A DNA stretch of 32,389 nucleotides, taken from Deltaproteobacteria bacterium (GTDB taxonomy: Bacteria; Desulfobacterota; GWC2-55-46; DRQE01). Positions 15,704 to 22,993 of this stretch are shown one piece after another; the first letter of the stretch is position 1, and every line of letters begins with the position of its first letter. A program made the translations under genes and the position numbers. The notes under the pieces were generated by a model. It was not told the DNA's origin. It was given only the letters and a program-made list of their open reading frames with translations, and did not search any database. The stretch is from assembly GCA_015492245.1 (NCBI GenBank), contig WGFM01000030.1, positions 1 to 32,389 of the forward strand, in the 5' to 3' direction.

Positions 15704-16033
15704 ATGAAGAAAAGGATCAAAATACTCTTACTCCTGATATGGTTTGTATCACTGTTCACCGCAGGGAGCTTGCTGCATGCCAGAGAGAATCTTTCCGTAA
15801 CAGCTGGCACAGGGTGCAAGAACTGCGTCATAGAGACAGGTTTCAACGGCACGGAAACAGGCCTCTATCTGTTGACTACCGAAGAGCTCGATGCCGTAGA
15901 GGCAGCAGGCCTTTATGCCACCCCATACAGCATGGATGCAACAGACCACGGAAGGATAATACTCTGGGACGAGACAGGCGATGAACAGGGTGGCAGGGCC
16001 CCAGTAACAGGAGACCTCTTTATAATGAAGTGA
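15704..16033 (+). CDS. Small secreted CXXC protein, first gene of the amyloid operon
   Basis: A 109-residue protein with a Sec signal peptide (1-27). The mature region has CKNC (38-41) and then LTTEELDAVEAAG (57-69), a motif shared with the two amyloid subunits downstream. Residues 70-109 are acidic and lack repeats. No family is recognised. Its position is like that of FapA in Pseudomonas, but I see no sequence resemblance that I would rely on. ATG 15704 follows GGGGCAGG; the upstream Met at 15671 lies inside the sigma-54 promoter and cannot be the start. It could be a chaperone, assembly factor or substrate of the C39 peptidase; those roles are inference. Confidence 0.72.
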   Translation: MKKRIKILLLLIWFVSLFTAGSLLHARENLSVTAGTGCKNCVIETGFNGTETGLYLLTTEELDAVEAAGLYATPYSMDATDHGRIILWDETGDEQGGRAPVTGDLFIMK

Positions 16034-16201
16034 GATACAGATAGGCCCCTTCTTTACGATGGGGTTTAGATAAAAGGAGGCCCATGAAACACAAGGAGCG
16101 AAAGGTTGAAAGGAGGTGAAGCGTAACCCATACCTTCCCAGGGTAAAGACTAAAGACGAAGCATGTTTCAACAAAACAAATCTGACAAGGAGGTTACACA
16201 G
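16034..16201 (+). other. Leader before the fibre gene, with an 11-codon mini-frame
   Basis: A 168-bp untranslated stretch. It contains CCCC...GGGG (about 16051-16067), which could form a small hairpin. It also has an 11-residue frame, MKHKERKVERR (16084-16119), with AAAGGAGG just upstream; its last codons overlap a second AAAGGAGG. A third strong ribosome site (AAGGAGG) precedes the fibre gene. Such stacked ribosome sites may raise ribosome loading or protect the mRNA. Confidence 0.4.
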
Positions 16202-18055
16202 ATGCGAAGATTCCTAACCATAACACTTGTTGGCCTTATGCTCTCAGCCGGCACGGCCATGGCCGGACCAAAGGCACTTACCGATGCGGAACTCGAGGAT
16301 GTGAATGCACAGGGATTGCAGCTCATAACGAACGACAACAGGGACTTCATGCCGCCCCTGAGCGATCAGAACAACAACCTCGACTCCCTTCAGCTCAACG
16401 GCTCTGCGCAGAAGGACTCAAATGTGGCTGGCATAGTGAACTCTGCAAAGAGTGCTGTCAACGCCTCTGCGAACATACTGAGGGTAGAGACCGTAGATGG
16501 TGATAAGAACGAGGATACCATCATCCAGTCGAACATCAATATTGCCGCAAATCACCAGAATGAGGCAAAAGCAAGAGCTGGTGATAGCCTGGCATTCAAC
16601 CAGAACAAGCAGACCCAGTATGTTGATAACACCCCTGTCTCGCAGATAGACGGGCAGAACAACAACAACAATTCCGTCCAGCTCAACGACAACGCACAGC
16701 AGGACTCCGTGGGTGTGAGCATCATAAACGCCTCCACGAGTGCCGTAAACTTCGCACTCAATGTGGTAAATGCAAGCTCGTTGAGTGATACGGTCTCACA
16801 GAGCAACTACCAGGAGGCCACCAACATGAGTAATAGGGCAGTGGCAACTGGCCTTGCATATGCTGGCAACGAAGAGTTCTACAGCGCAACCCAGACGATA
16901 AACAACCGCTACGATAAAGACAAAGATCCGGGTAGCGTGGAGAACCAGAACAACAACAACAACTCGGTGCAGGCAAACGCCAACGCCCAGGAATACGCAA
17001 GTGTTGGTTCCCTGCTCAACAGTGCACAGTCTGCCGTGAACATCTCGGGAAACCTTGCATCCCTTGGTGATGTCACTGGTTCCTCTCTGACACAGTCCAA
17101 CACCAACATCTCGAGCAACCACAATAACATTGCCATCGCCAACGAGATGGCATCTGCCAGCAACAGGAACAAGCAGACCCAGAATGTAGAGAACGCAGAT
17201 GATCCGAACTTCGGGGGACTGGCAACCATATACAACCAGAACAACAACAACAACTCGGTGCAGGCAAACGGCAACGCACAGAGAGCCGTGCAGGCCATAC
17301 TCCTTGAGAACGCGGCAAGCTCTGCCACCAACGCAGCACTGAACATGCTCTCAACCAATGGACTCTCTGGCTCCACCGCAGTGCAGTCCAACTACCAGAG
17401 TGCGAGCAACTACGAGAATTTGGCCATCTCTGATGGTCTTGCAAGGGCCGGCAATGTGGAGATAAACCGGGCACCCGGGCAGTACATACGCAATGTGCAC
17501 GCAACCATAGAGCAGGACAACAACAACAACTCCGTGCAGCTCAACGGCAACGCACAGGGTGATACAGTGGTTGACAAGCTCGTCAACTCCGCAAACTCGG
17601 CAGTCAATGCCGCCCAGAACCTTATGTCCGCAGGAGATGTGGCAGACTCGACCATATTGCAGTCCAACAGCCAGTATGCAGGCAACCACAACAATACTGC
17701 ATGGAGTACGGATGAAGCAACAGCCGTAAACATGAACAAGCAGACCCAGATAATAGATAACTGCTGGTGCACAGACCTCAGCGAGGGTAATTCACAGGAC
17801 AACAACATGAACTCCGTTCAGCTCAACGACAATGCACAGCAGAACTCCACAGGCACACTCATAGTAAATGCGGCTGACTCAGCTGTCAACGGTGCGCTCA
17901 ATCTTCTCGCAGCCAGTGCGGTAACCAACTCAACCATAGTGCAGTCCAACACGAACATAGCTGTCAACTTCTCCAATACATCTGTAGCCACAAATGTGGC
18001 GACATCAGCCAATATGGAAGGCATGCTACTTCCATATCCAATACCGATACTGTAA
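16202..18055 (+). CDS. Major Fap-like amyloid fibre protein, six N/Q-rich repeats
   Basis: A 617-residue secreted protein. The signal peptide (1-21) ends TAMA, followed by LTDAELEDVNAQG (26-38). Six imperfect repeats of about 92-97 residues start at residues 56, 152, 249, 346, 438 and 532, each opening Q-N/D-N-N-x-N-S-V-Q-x-N-x-x-A-Q and carrying a QSN...N segment about 50 residues later. Asn, Gln, Ser and Ala dominate and charge is low, as in functional amyloids. A CWC motif lies between repeats 5 and 6; Pseudomonas FapC has a terminal CXXC. The linked C39 peptidase and barrel support a FapC-like role rather than curli, because CsgG and curlin repeats are absent. ATG 16202 follows AAGGAGG; an in-frame ATG at 16163 lacks one. 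Confidence 0.82.
   Translation: MRRFLTITLVGLMLSAGTAMAGPKALTDAELEDVNAQGLQLITNDNRDFMPPLSDQNNNLDSLQLNGSAQKDSNVAGIVNSAKSAVNASANILRVETVDGDKNEDTIIQSNINIAANHQNEAKARAGDSLAFNQNKQTQYVDNTPVSQIDGQNNNNNSVQLNDNAQQDSVGVSIINASTSAVNFALNVVNASSLSDTVSQSNYQEATNMSNRAVATGLAYAGNEEFYSATQTINNRYDKDKDPGSVENQNNNNNSVQANANAQEYASVGSLLNSAQSAVNISGNLASLGDVTGSSLTQSNTNISSNHNNIAIANEMASASNRNKQTQNVENADDPNFGGLATIYNQNNNNNSVQANGNAQRAVQAILLENAASSATNAALNMLSTNGLSGSTAVQSNYQSASNYENLAISDGLARAGNVEINRAPGQYIRNVHATIEQDNNNNSVQLNGNAQGDTVVDKLVNSANSAVNAAQNLMSAGDVADSTILQSNSQYAGNHNNTAWSTDEATAVNMNKQTQIIDNCWCTDLSEGNSQDNNMNSVQLNDNAQQNSTGTLIVNAADSAVNGALNLLAASAVTNSTIVQSNTNIAVNFSNTSVATNVATSANMEGMLLPYPIPIL
16367..18055 (+). repeat. Six tandem ~95-residue coding repeats with two-unit periodicity
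   Basis: Repeat starts are 16367, 16655, 16946, 17237, 17513 and 17795. Odd units carry NKQTQ near their end: AACAAGCAGACCCAG occurs exactly at 16604, 17168 and 17735, spaced 564 and 567 bp. Even units 2 and 4 instead carry GLAxAGNxE. The opening of units 3 and 4 is identical over about 30 bases. This points to duplication of two-unit blocks. Confidence 0.85.
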
Positions 18056-18062
18056 GTAATGC

Positions 18063-18100
18063 AAGTGCCCTGCAGGGGCTGTTGCCCCTGCAGGGCACTT
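18063..18100 (+). terminator. Perfect 17-bp hairpin between major and minor subunit genes
   Basis: AAGTGCCCTGCAGGGGC (18063-18079), loop TGTT, then its exact reverse complement (18084-18100). No T tract follows, so it is more likely an mRNA-stabilising or partial-termination element that keeps the fibre message abundant relative to the downstream genes. Confidence 0.6.
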
Positions 18101-18145
18101 CAAAGTGTATAAACATTGATCTAAAAGCATGTAAGGAGGAATGGA

Positions 18146-18628
18146 ATGAAAAGGCTCGCAGCGACATTCGTTGTATTGATAACTGTTCTTATGCTTCCGG
18201 CCATCTCTCGAGCTGAAAACCACCAGCTGACAGATGAATACATGGATACAATCCATGCTCGTGGTCTCATGGTATTTATTGACTTCAACATGTTCCTTGC
18301 AGACTTCGGCATGACCAGTAGCCCCACAATCACAGGTGATGACATGCTCGGCCTGTCCGACATACCAGACTCTCTCAACAACATACACATAGGCGCCCAG
18401 GAGGTTGGTGATAACAACACTGGCAATGTGCTGCAGAGTTCTGTTCAGCTCAACGGCAACGCACAGCAGAACCTCAACTCCTTCGTGAACATAAACGCAG
18501 CCTCGAGTGTCGTCCCCTTCGGCATAAACATAACCGTCATCCAGGGAGACAACTATGGCACAGTAAGCCAGCGCAACCTTTCTCTGGGCATGTTCCGCAG
18601 CACCCTGTTCATGCTGGGCGGAATATAA
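18146..18628 (+). CDS. Minor Fap-like subunit (candidate nucleator)
   Basis: A 160-residue secreted protein with a signal peptide ending SRAE. LTDEYMDTIHARG (28-40) repeats the motif of the fibre protein. A single repeat-like segment follows: GNVLQSSVQLNGNAQQ, then INAASSVVPFGIN and QGDNYGTVSQRN. This is the fibre repeat pattern in one copy, as expected for a nucleating or capping minor subunit such as FapB. GGAGG lies six bases before the ATG. It follows the fibre gene after the strong hairpin, so it would be made at lower level. Confidence 0.75.
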   Translation: MKRLAATFVVLITVLMLPAISRAENHQLTDEYMDTIHARGLMVFIDFNMFLADFGMTSSPTITGDDMLGLSDIPDSLNNIHIGAQEVGDNNTGNVLQSSVQLNGNAQQNLNSFVNINAASSVVPFGINITVIQGDNYGTVSQRNLSLGMFRSTLFMLGGI

Positions 18629-18642
18629 AACAAGGGAAGCAT

Positions 18643-19383
18643 ATGAGAGCCCTGTCTATAGAGATAACAAGGAGGATACACCCTGTCTGGATTGTCCTGG
18701 TTGTGGTAGTGGTAGTGGGTTTTTCCTTCCTGTCCGGGGCAGCCGCAGCCCCGTTCAGTGTTGGTATGGGTGGGCTGACACTCCACATAGATGTAAAGAG
18801 CTTACGGGAGATACAGACCGACGGCATAGTGATACAGAAGCATGATTACAGCTGTGGCTCCGCAGCCATGGCAACACTCATGGGTTACCTCGGTGAGGAG
18901 GTCAAAGAAGAAGAGGTGATCGAGAGCATACTCAGACGAGGCAACCTGGAGAAGATCGCCAGGAGAGGGGGATTCTCTCTGCTTGACCTGAAGCGATACG
19001 CCGAATCACTGGGTTACAACGCAGAGGGATACAGGGCGGATACCCTCTCGGATCTTCTTCGGCTGAGCCTTGCATCAGGGGAAAGCATGTTCCCAGTGCT
19101 CGTGCCAATAGTTATAAACAACTACAAGCACTTTGTGATACTGCGGGGTATAAGAGACGGCAGGGTGTTCCTTGCCGATCCATCGAGGGGAAACACGACC
19201 ATGCCCGTGTACGAGTTTGAAAAATACTGGTTCAAGAACATATTCCTCATAGTTAGTAGAAGCGGGGTAGAACTGGAGGAGAACCTTAAGGAGATGGAGG
19301 CGTCTTTTCTTGAAAACTACAACCCTTCCACCCTCAAGTCCCTGTCCGTCCCGTTCATATCGCGGGACCCTGGAAGGTTTTAA
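18643..19383 (+). CDS. FapD-like C39-family cysteine peptidase
   Basis: A 246-residue protein. A hydrophobic segment (14-36) is a signal peptide or anchor placing the enzyme in the periplasm. The C39 catalytic pattern is complete: Q65 (oxyanion), C71 in HDYSCGSAA, H163 in NNYKHFVIL and D179 in LADPSRG. No ABC transporter domains are attached, unlike bacteriocin exporters. FapD of Pseudomonas is the same kind of free C39 protein and is required for Fap fibre production. The gene starts 14 bp after the minor subunit. The last 40 residues extend beyond the peptidase fold. Confidence 0.85.
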   Translation: MRALSIEITRRIHPVWIVLVVVVVVGFSFLSGAAAAPFSVGMGGLTLHIDVKSLREIQTDGIVIQKHDYSCGSAAMATLMGYLGEEVKEEEVIESILRRGNLEKIARRGGFSLLDLKRYAESLGYNAEGYRADTLSDLLRLSLASGESMFPVLVPIVINNYKHFVILRGIRDGRVFLADPSRGNTTMPVYEFEKYWFKNIFLIVSRSGVELEENLKEMEASFLENYNPSTLKSLSVPFISRDPGRF

Positions 19384-19435
19384 GATATAAGAAATACCTG
19401 TCATACCTATTTGTTATTTCACAACCGGAGGCAGT

Positions 19436-20482
19436 ATGAAAAAGGCGATACTTTCCATGGCCATTTTTGTGTTCATAACCATTAATACCATATCCTTCTC
19501 ACAGGGGGCAACGGAAGAGGAAATAACAAAGGTAAAGGAATCCCTGAAAAGAGAGCCGCCACAGAGGGTAATGCCATCTGACATACGCCAGGGTGGGTTG
19601 CTGCTCAAGAAGGGCCAGGTGGAACTCGACCTTACCTTCACATACGCACACTTTTCAGAAAACCAGATATTCATTGAAGGCTTTGCCCTTCTGCCTGTGC
19701 TTGTCATAGGGGAGATAACCGTGGAAAAGATAAAGAGGGACATATTCATCGGCTCCGTAACGGGCAAGGTTGGTATAACAGATCGGGTGCAGTTCGAGAT
19801 TACTGTGCCCTATCGCTATCAGTATGAGCGATACTTTCGTCCCAATGTCTCCATAGCCAACCAGGAAGAGGTCAACGACTACGGAGGCATGGGAGATGTC
19901 TACGGAAGCCTTCTCTACCACGCCATACAGGAGACAGCATCGAGACCCCATGTCGTGGTAGGGCTCACCTACAAATCCATCTCCGGTGAGAGCATATTCG
20001 ACATAAACCCACAAAACGGAGAGGTCCCGCTCGGCACGGGTTTTCACTCTCTAAAGGGTATAATATCGATGATAAAGACGGCTGACCCCGCTGTGGTATT
20101 CCTCAACCTCGGCTATACCTACAACTTCTCGAGAAAGGGTGATGTCTACATAGCAAGCCAGGATGCCGTAACAAAGGAGATAGTCTATACAAAAACACGC
20201 AGCAAGTTTCGGCCTGGTGATACCATCGAGCTCGGTTTCGGTGTTGCCTATGCCCTGAGTTACAAGTTCGCCCTCAACACCCAGTATCAGCACAGCATAA
20301 CACTAAAGACGGCAAAGGATGACGACGAAATAGAAGGCACCTTCCTCAATGTGGGCTACACAAAACTCGGGGGTGTGTGGGCATGGAGTGAGATGACATC
20401 CATAGAGCTCTCCACCACATTCGGTGTTACAGCCGATGCCCCGGATGTGGTGGTGGAATCGAGGGTATCATACAGGTTCTAA
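19436..20482 (+). CDS. Outer-membrane beta-barrel, candidate FapF-like amyloid exporter
   Basis: A 348-residue protein with a signal peptide (1-24). A short charged periplasmic N-region follows (TEEEITKVKESLKREPPQR), then amphipathic strands to the end (…VVVESRVSYRF), closing with the terminal Phe of BAM substrates. FapF in Pseudomonas is a trimeric barrel whose helical N-region plugs the pore and exports FapB, FapC and FapE. This protein is shorter and has only a brief helical segment, so the assignment rests on topology and position. GGAGG is at a good distance from ATG 19436. Confidence 0.75.
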   Translation: MKKAILSMAIFVFITINTISFSQGATEEEITKVKESLKREPPQRVMPSDIRQGGLLLKKGQVELDLTFTYAHFSENQIFIEGFALLPVLVIGEITVEKIKRDIFIGSVTGKVGITDRVQFEITVPYRYQYERYFRPNVSIANQEEVNDYGGMGDVYGSLLYHAIQETASRPHVVVGLTYKSISGESIFDINPQNGEVPLGTGFHSLKGIISMIKTADPAVVFLNLGYTYNFSRKGDVYIASQDAVTKEIVYTKTRSKFRPGDTIELGFGVAYALSYKFALNTQYQHSITLKTAKDDDEIEGTFLNVGYTKLGGVWAWSEMTSIELSTTFGVTADAPDVVVESRVSYRF

Positions 20483-20512
20483 TCTGTCTTATGTGAAAGG
20501 AGGACTTAAAGA

Positions 20513-21004
20513 TTGAGACTCTTGACTTCCATATTGATGATGCTTATCATGGTGGCCTATGTGAACGCAGAGGATGTTGCCACGAGGCTCAAGAACAAAG
20601 GGCTCAAGGAAGGTATCCTTGCAAATCTTAACGGTGCGTGCCTCAAGGCTGTGGACTTCGACTTCAAGGAAGACCACACCTTCTGGCAGAGCGTGTGGAA
20701 CACAGACGGTAGGTTCCTTGTGCTCGACTTCCTGCAGGGAACAAAACACTACACCCTTGTGGTGAGGCCTACCGGAAAGAATGGATGCCTAACTTCACGC
20801 ACCATTGTGGCCTACTGGACAAACCCATGTCAGAACCTGAAGGATAGATACAGAGACAGCTTCCCCAGGGACACCATAAAGATAAGAGAAACCCAGAGTG
20901 TATTCGTGTGGATAACCAACGACAGGGGTACAGACATATACCTCTACAAAACACCTGGAGGCTGTGTGGAGATATTCAGAGAAATCTATACCCTCAAGGA
21001 CTGA
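20513..21004 (+). CDS. Small secreted four-cysteine protein, last gene of the amyloid operon
   Basis: A 163-residue protein beginning at TTG 20513, eight bases after AAAGGAGG. A signal peptide (1-19) ends VNAE. The mature part is beta-rich with four Cys: NGACLK (C43), C86, C100 and C148. These could form two disulfides. It lacks the repeats and the LT..EL motif. Family not recognised; by position it might be an assembly factor or surface partner like FapE, but there is no sequence support for that. It ends immediately before an A-run and the thiC remnant. Confidence 0.75.
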   Translation: MRLLTSILMMLIMVAYVNAEDVATRLKNKGLKEGILANLNGACLKAVDFDFKEDHTFWQSVWNTDGRFLVLDFLQGTKHYTLVVRPTGKNGCLTSRTIVAYWTNPCQNLKDRYRDSFPRDTIKIRETQSVFVWITNDRGTDIYLYKTPGGCVEIFREIYTLKD

Positions 21005-21013
21005 AAAAAAACG

Positions 21014-21233
21014 GTGTTCCGATGGTGTTACATAACAGATAAAGTCTGCCCCTTTTCCACCTCCATGTCAGTATCTAATGGATGCATTCACCTTGGTCAT
21101 CAACCCCTTGCCTTTCTTGTTCTGTTTGCTGGTATAATAATCTGCCCCTTTGCCACACGCTCTCTTACCACATCTGTGGGAAGTCCCTCGCTGGTGTGGT
21201 CTTTCCAGCCCTTGCAAGCTCAATCTGCGTCAT
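21014..21233 (-). pseudogene. thiC: Degenerate thiC (phosphomethylpyrimidine synthase) remnant
   Basis: Three short frames on the minus strand line up in order with the ThiC N-terminus. MTQIELARAGKTTP starts at ATG 21233 with a GGAGG upstream. Then, in another frame, comes EGLPTDVVRERVAKGQIIIP and ANRTRKARG, and in a third TKVNASI. After a jump over most of the gene, GADFICYVTPSEH (about 21052-21014) matches the distal ThiC block GADFLCYVTPxEH. At least two frameshifts and one large internal deletion are therefore present. It follows the TPR gene by about 30 bp, suggesting that the two were once co-transcribed. Confidence 0.85.
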
Positions 21234-21263
21234 ACCTTCTGCAACCTCCAGAGTATCAACAAT

Positions 21264-22286
21264 TCATGCATCCTGCAGATGCGCCCTGCATTCTTCCATC
21301 TTTGCAAGTATTCCTGCATCTTCTGTAAGATCGTATGCAACAGAGTAATAGGAGAGTGCACCCTCGTATTCCTTCTCCTGTTTTGCAAGGTCTCCCATGT
21401 AGAGTGCACATGAGACCCACAGGGGCTCTGGATAGAATGGTGCACCACACTCTTCGAGCCTCTGTCTGCATGGGTTTATGTTTTCTGCCTCGAAGACATA
21501 TCCGCTCTTGTTCGTTATGTAGAACATCTGGCTTTCTGCCACCTCTGTTGGATGCCAGTGGGTGCTCACAATGTAGCAGAACATGGCCTCTGGCCAGTCC
21601 TCCTTCTCTATGAATAAGTAGCCCATGTTTCTGAAGTATCTGGCAATGTCCTCTCTACGGTAGCAGAAGGGGAAGGTCTCGACGGTGGCCCTGAAGAAAC
21701 CATCCATATCGGCCTGGAGCTTGTATATCTCCGCCCTCTCGAACATTATGTCCGTAAAGAGGGGTTTTCGCTCCAGAGCCCTGTCTATAACATCGAAGGC
21801 CTTCTGGAACTCTCTCTTCTCTATAAGAATGTAGGCATAGAGAAGGTATAGCTCTGCAACAGAGAGCGCAGGCTGCTGTATCTCCTTGCTGGTCCCATAC
21901 CTGTTCACATAGAAAAGATATTCCAGGGCGTTGTCGAACTCGAGGCAGATAGAGTCCTTACCCTCTTCGGCTGAGGGCTTGCTGGATGGCATTACGCTCT
22001 CCAGAAGCCTTTCTGCCCCCTCAAGGTCCTTTTCCATGAGCCTGTATCTTGCCTCAAGAAGTATGGCATCGAAGTGGTGCTGATCCTTCTCTGCGGCCTT
22101 GATAAAACTCTCCTTTTCATCTTCTGGTAGCATCTTGTAGACGAGTCTGTATATGCCGCCGAGTATCTCTGCAGCCAGAGGGTGTGCCCTGTATCGAGTC
22201 TGCTGTCGTGCAAGGTATTCGAGGTCCTTGTCTACATCTCCTGTAAGCCCCTTTGTTATCTCCTCCATTATCTCCTGGTAGCTCAT
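21264..22286 (-). CDS. TPR-like repeat protein, cytoplasmic
   Basis: A 340-residue protein without signal peptide. Helical hairpins of TPR type run through most of it: ALEYLFYVNRYG, LYLLYAYILIEKREFQKAFDVIDRALERKP, MGYLFIEKEDWPEAMFCYIVSTHWHP and EYEGALSYYSVAYDL. Such proteins are scaffolds for protein contacts. The start ATG 22286 follows AGGGGG. The downstream thiC remnant once shared its transcript. No specific function can be assigned. Confidence 0.8.
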   Translation of the reverse strand: MSYQEIMEEITKGLTGDVDKDLEYLARQQTRYRAHPLAAEILGGIYRLVYKMLPEDEKESFIKAAEKDQHHFDAILLEARYRLMEKDLEGAERLLESVMPSSKPSAEEGKDSICLEFDNALEYLFYVNRYGTSKEIQQPALSVAELYLLYAYILIEKREFQKAFDVIDRALERKPLFTDIMFERAEIYKLQADMDGFFRATVETFPFCYRREDIARYFRNMGYLFIEKEDWPEAMFCYIVSTHWHPTEVAESQMFYITNKSGYVFEAENINPCRQRLEECGAPFYPEPLWVSCALYMGDLAKQEKEYEGALSYYSVAYDLTEDAGILAKMEECRAHLQDA

Positions 22287-22525
22287 CGTATCCCCCTTGT
22301 TTTAGTAGAGTTTAGTATCATATATTATGCCTCTTTTTGTGAATTTGCCAGAGCTATTATAACAGAATACAGAAAAATACAATAAGATTTTGTTTACCCT
22401 GCGGGATAGAAGAAAGACAAAACCCTGAAGCTTAACGGCCTGTATCCCGGGGTATGACATCCACAGGCAGGAGGCAGATATGCTGCAACGGGTTTTCCCT
22501 GTGAAGCTTATAAGTATGAGAAAGA

Positions 22526-22602
<77 letters not shown>

Positions 22603-22627
22603 ACTTTGTTGTATAAATAGACAGGAT

Positions 22628-22990
22628 TTATTTCTTACAGAGAAGCTCCCTTATGGCACAGAGCTCTTTCCTCAGATCCTTGAGAAGGTTCATGTAGTGC
22701 TTCTCTGTAAAGGGAAATTGTAGCTGACAGTCCTTACCTTTCTTTCTTGTAAACTCTCTTATCTTCTTCTTTACGCCCTCTAAGGTGTAGCCCTCTTTCT
22801 CTATGAGCTCCTTTATGTAGAGTATCTGCTCCACATCCTTCTTCGTATATACACGCTGGTTACCCTGAGACTTTACAGGCTTTATTATGCGAAATGTCTT
22901 TTCCCAGTATCTGAGAATATAGGGCTTTATCCTGGTTATCCTCGATACCTCACCAATCTTGAAGTAAAGCTTGTCAGGTATCTGACCCAT
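22628..22990 (-). CDS. MerR-family transcriptional regulator
   Basis: A 120-residue protein with the MerR winged helix at its N-terminus: [28 protein letters not shown] and then [12 protein letters not shown] coiled region follows ([18 protein letters not shown]). No cysteine-rich metal loop is seen, so this is the short HTH type found next to ihfA in many bacteria. It begins three bases after the ihfA stop and is co-transcribed with pheST-ihfA. The effector is unknown. Confidence 0.9.
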   Translation of the reverse strand: MGQIPDKLYFKIGEVSRITRIKPYILRYWEKTFRIIKPVKSQGNQRVYTKKDVEQILYIKELIEKEGYTLEGVKKKIREFTRKKGKDCQLQFPFTEKHYMNLLKDLRKELCAIRELLCKK

Positions 22991-22993
22991 CCA

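Noticed and set aside
16552-17808. Several minus-strand frames within the fibre gene, rich in Leu and Val with regular Cys
   Set aside because: They arise from reverse reading of repeated AAC/CAG codons and vary with the repeats. No ribosome sites precede them.
16367-18055. Possible CRISPR-like or tandem DNA repeat array
   Set aside because: The repeats are imperfect, about 290 bp long and in frame, with conserved protein pattern. There is no short direct repeat with unique spacers.
16202-20482. Curli (csg) system
   Set aside because: No CsgG, CsgE or CsgF and no curlin repeat spacing (about 22 residues). The C39 peptidase and large barrel point to the Fap type instead.
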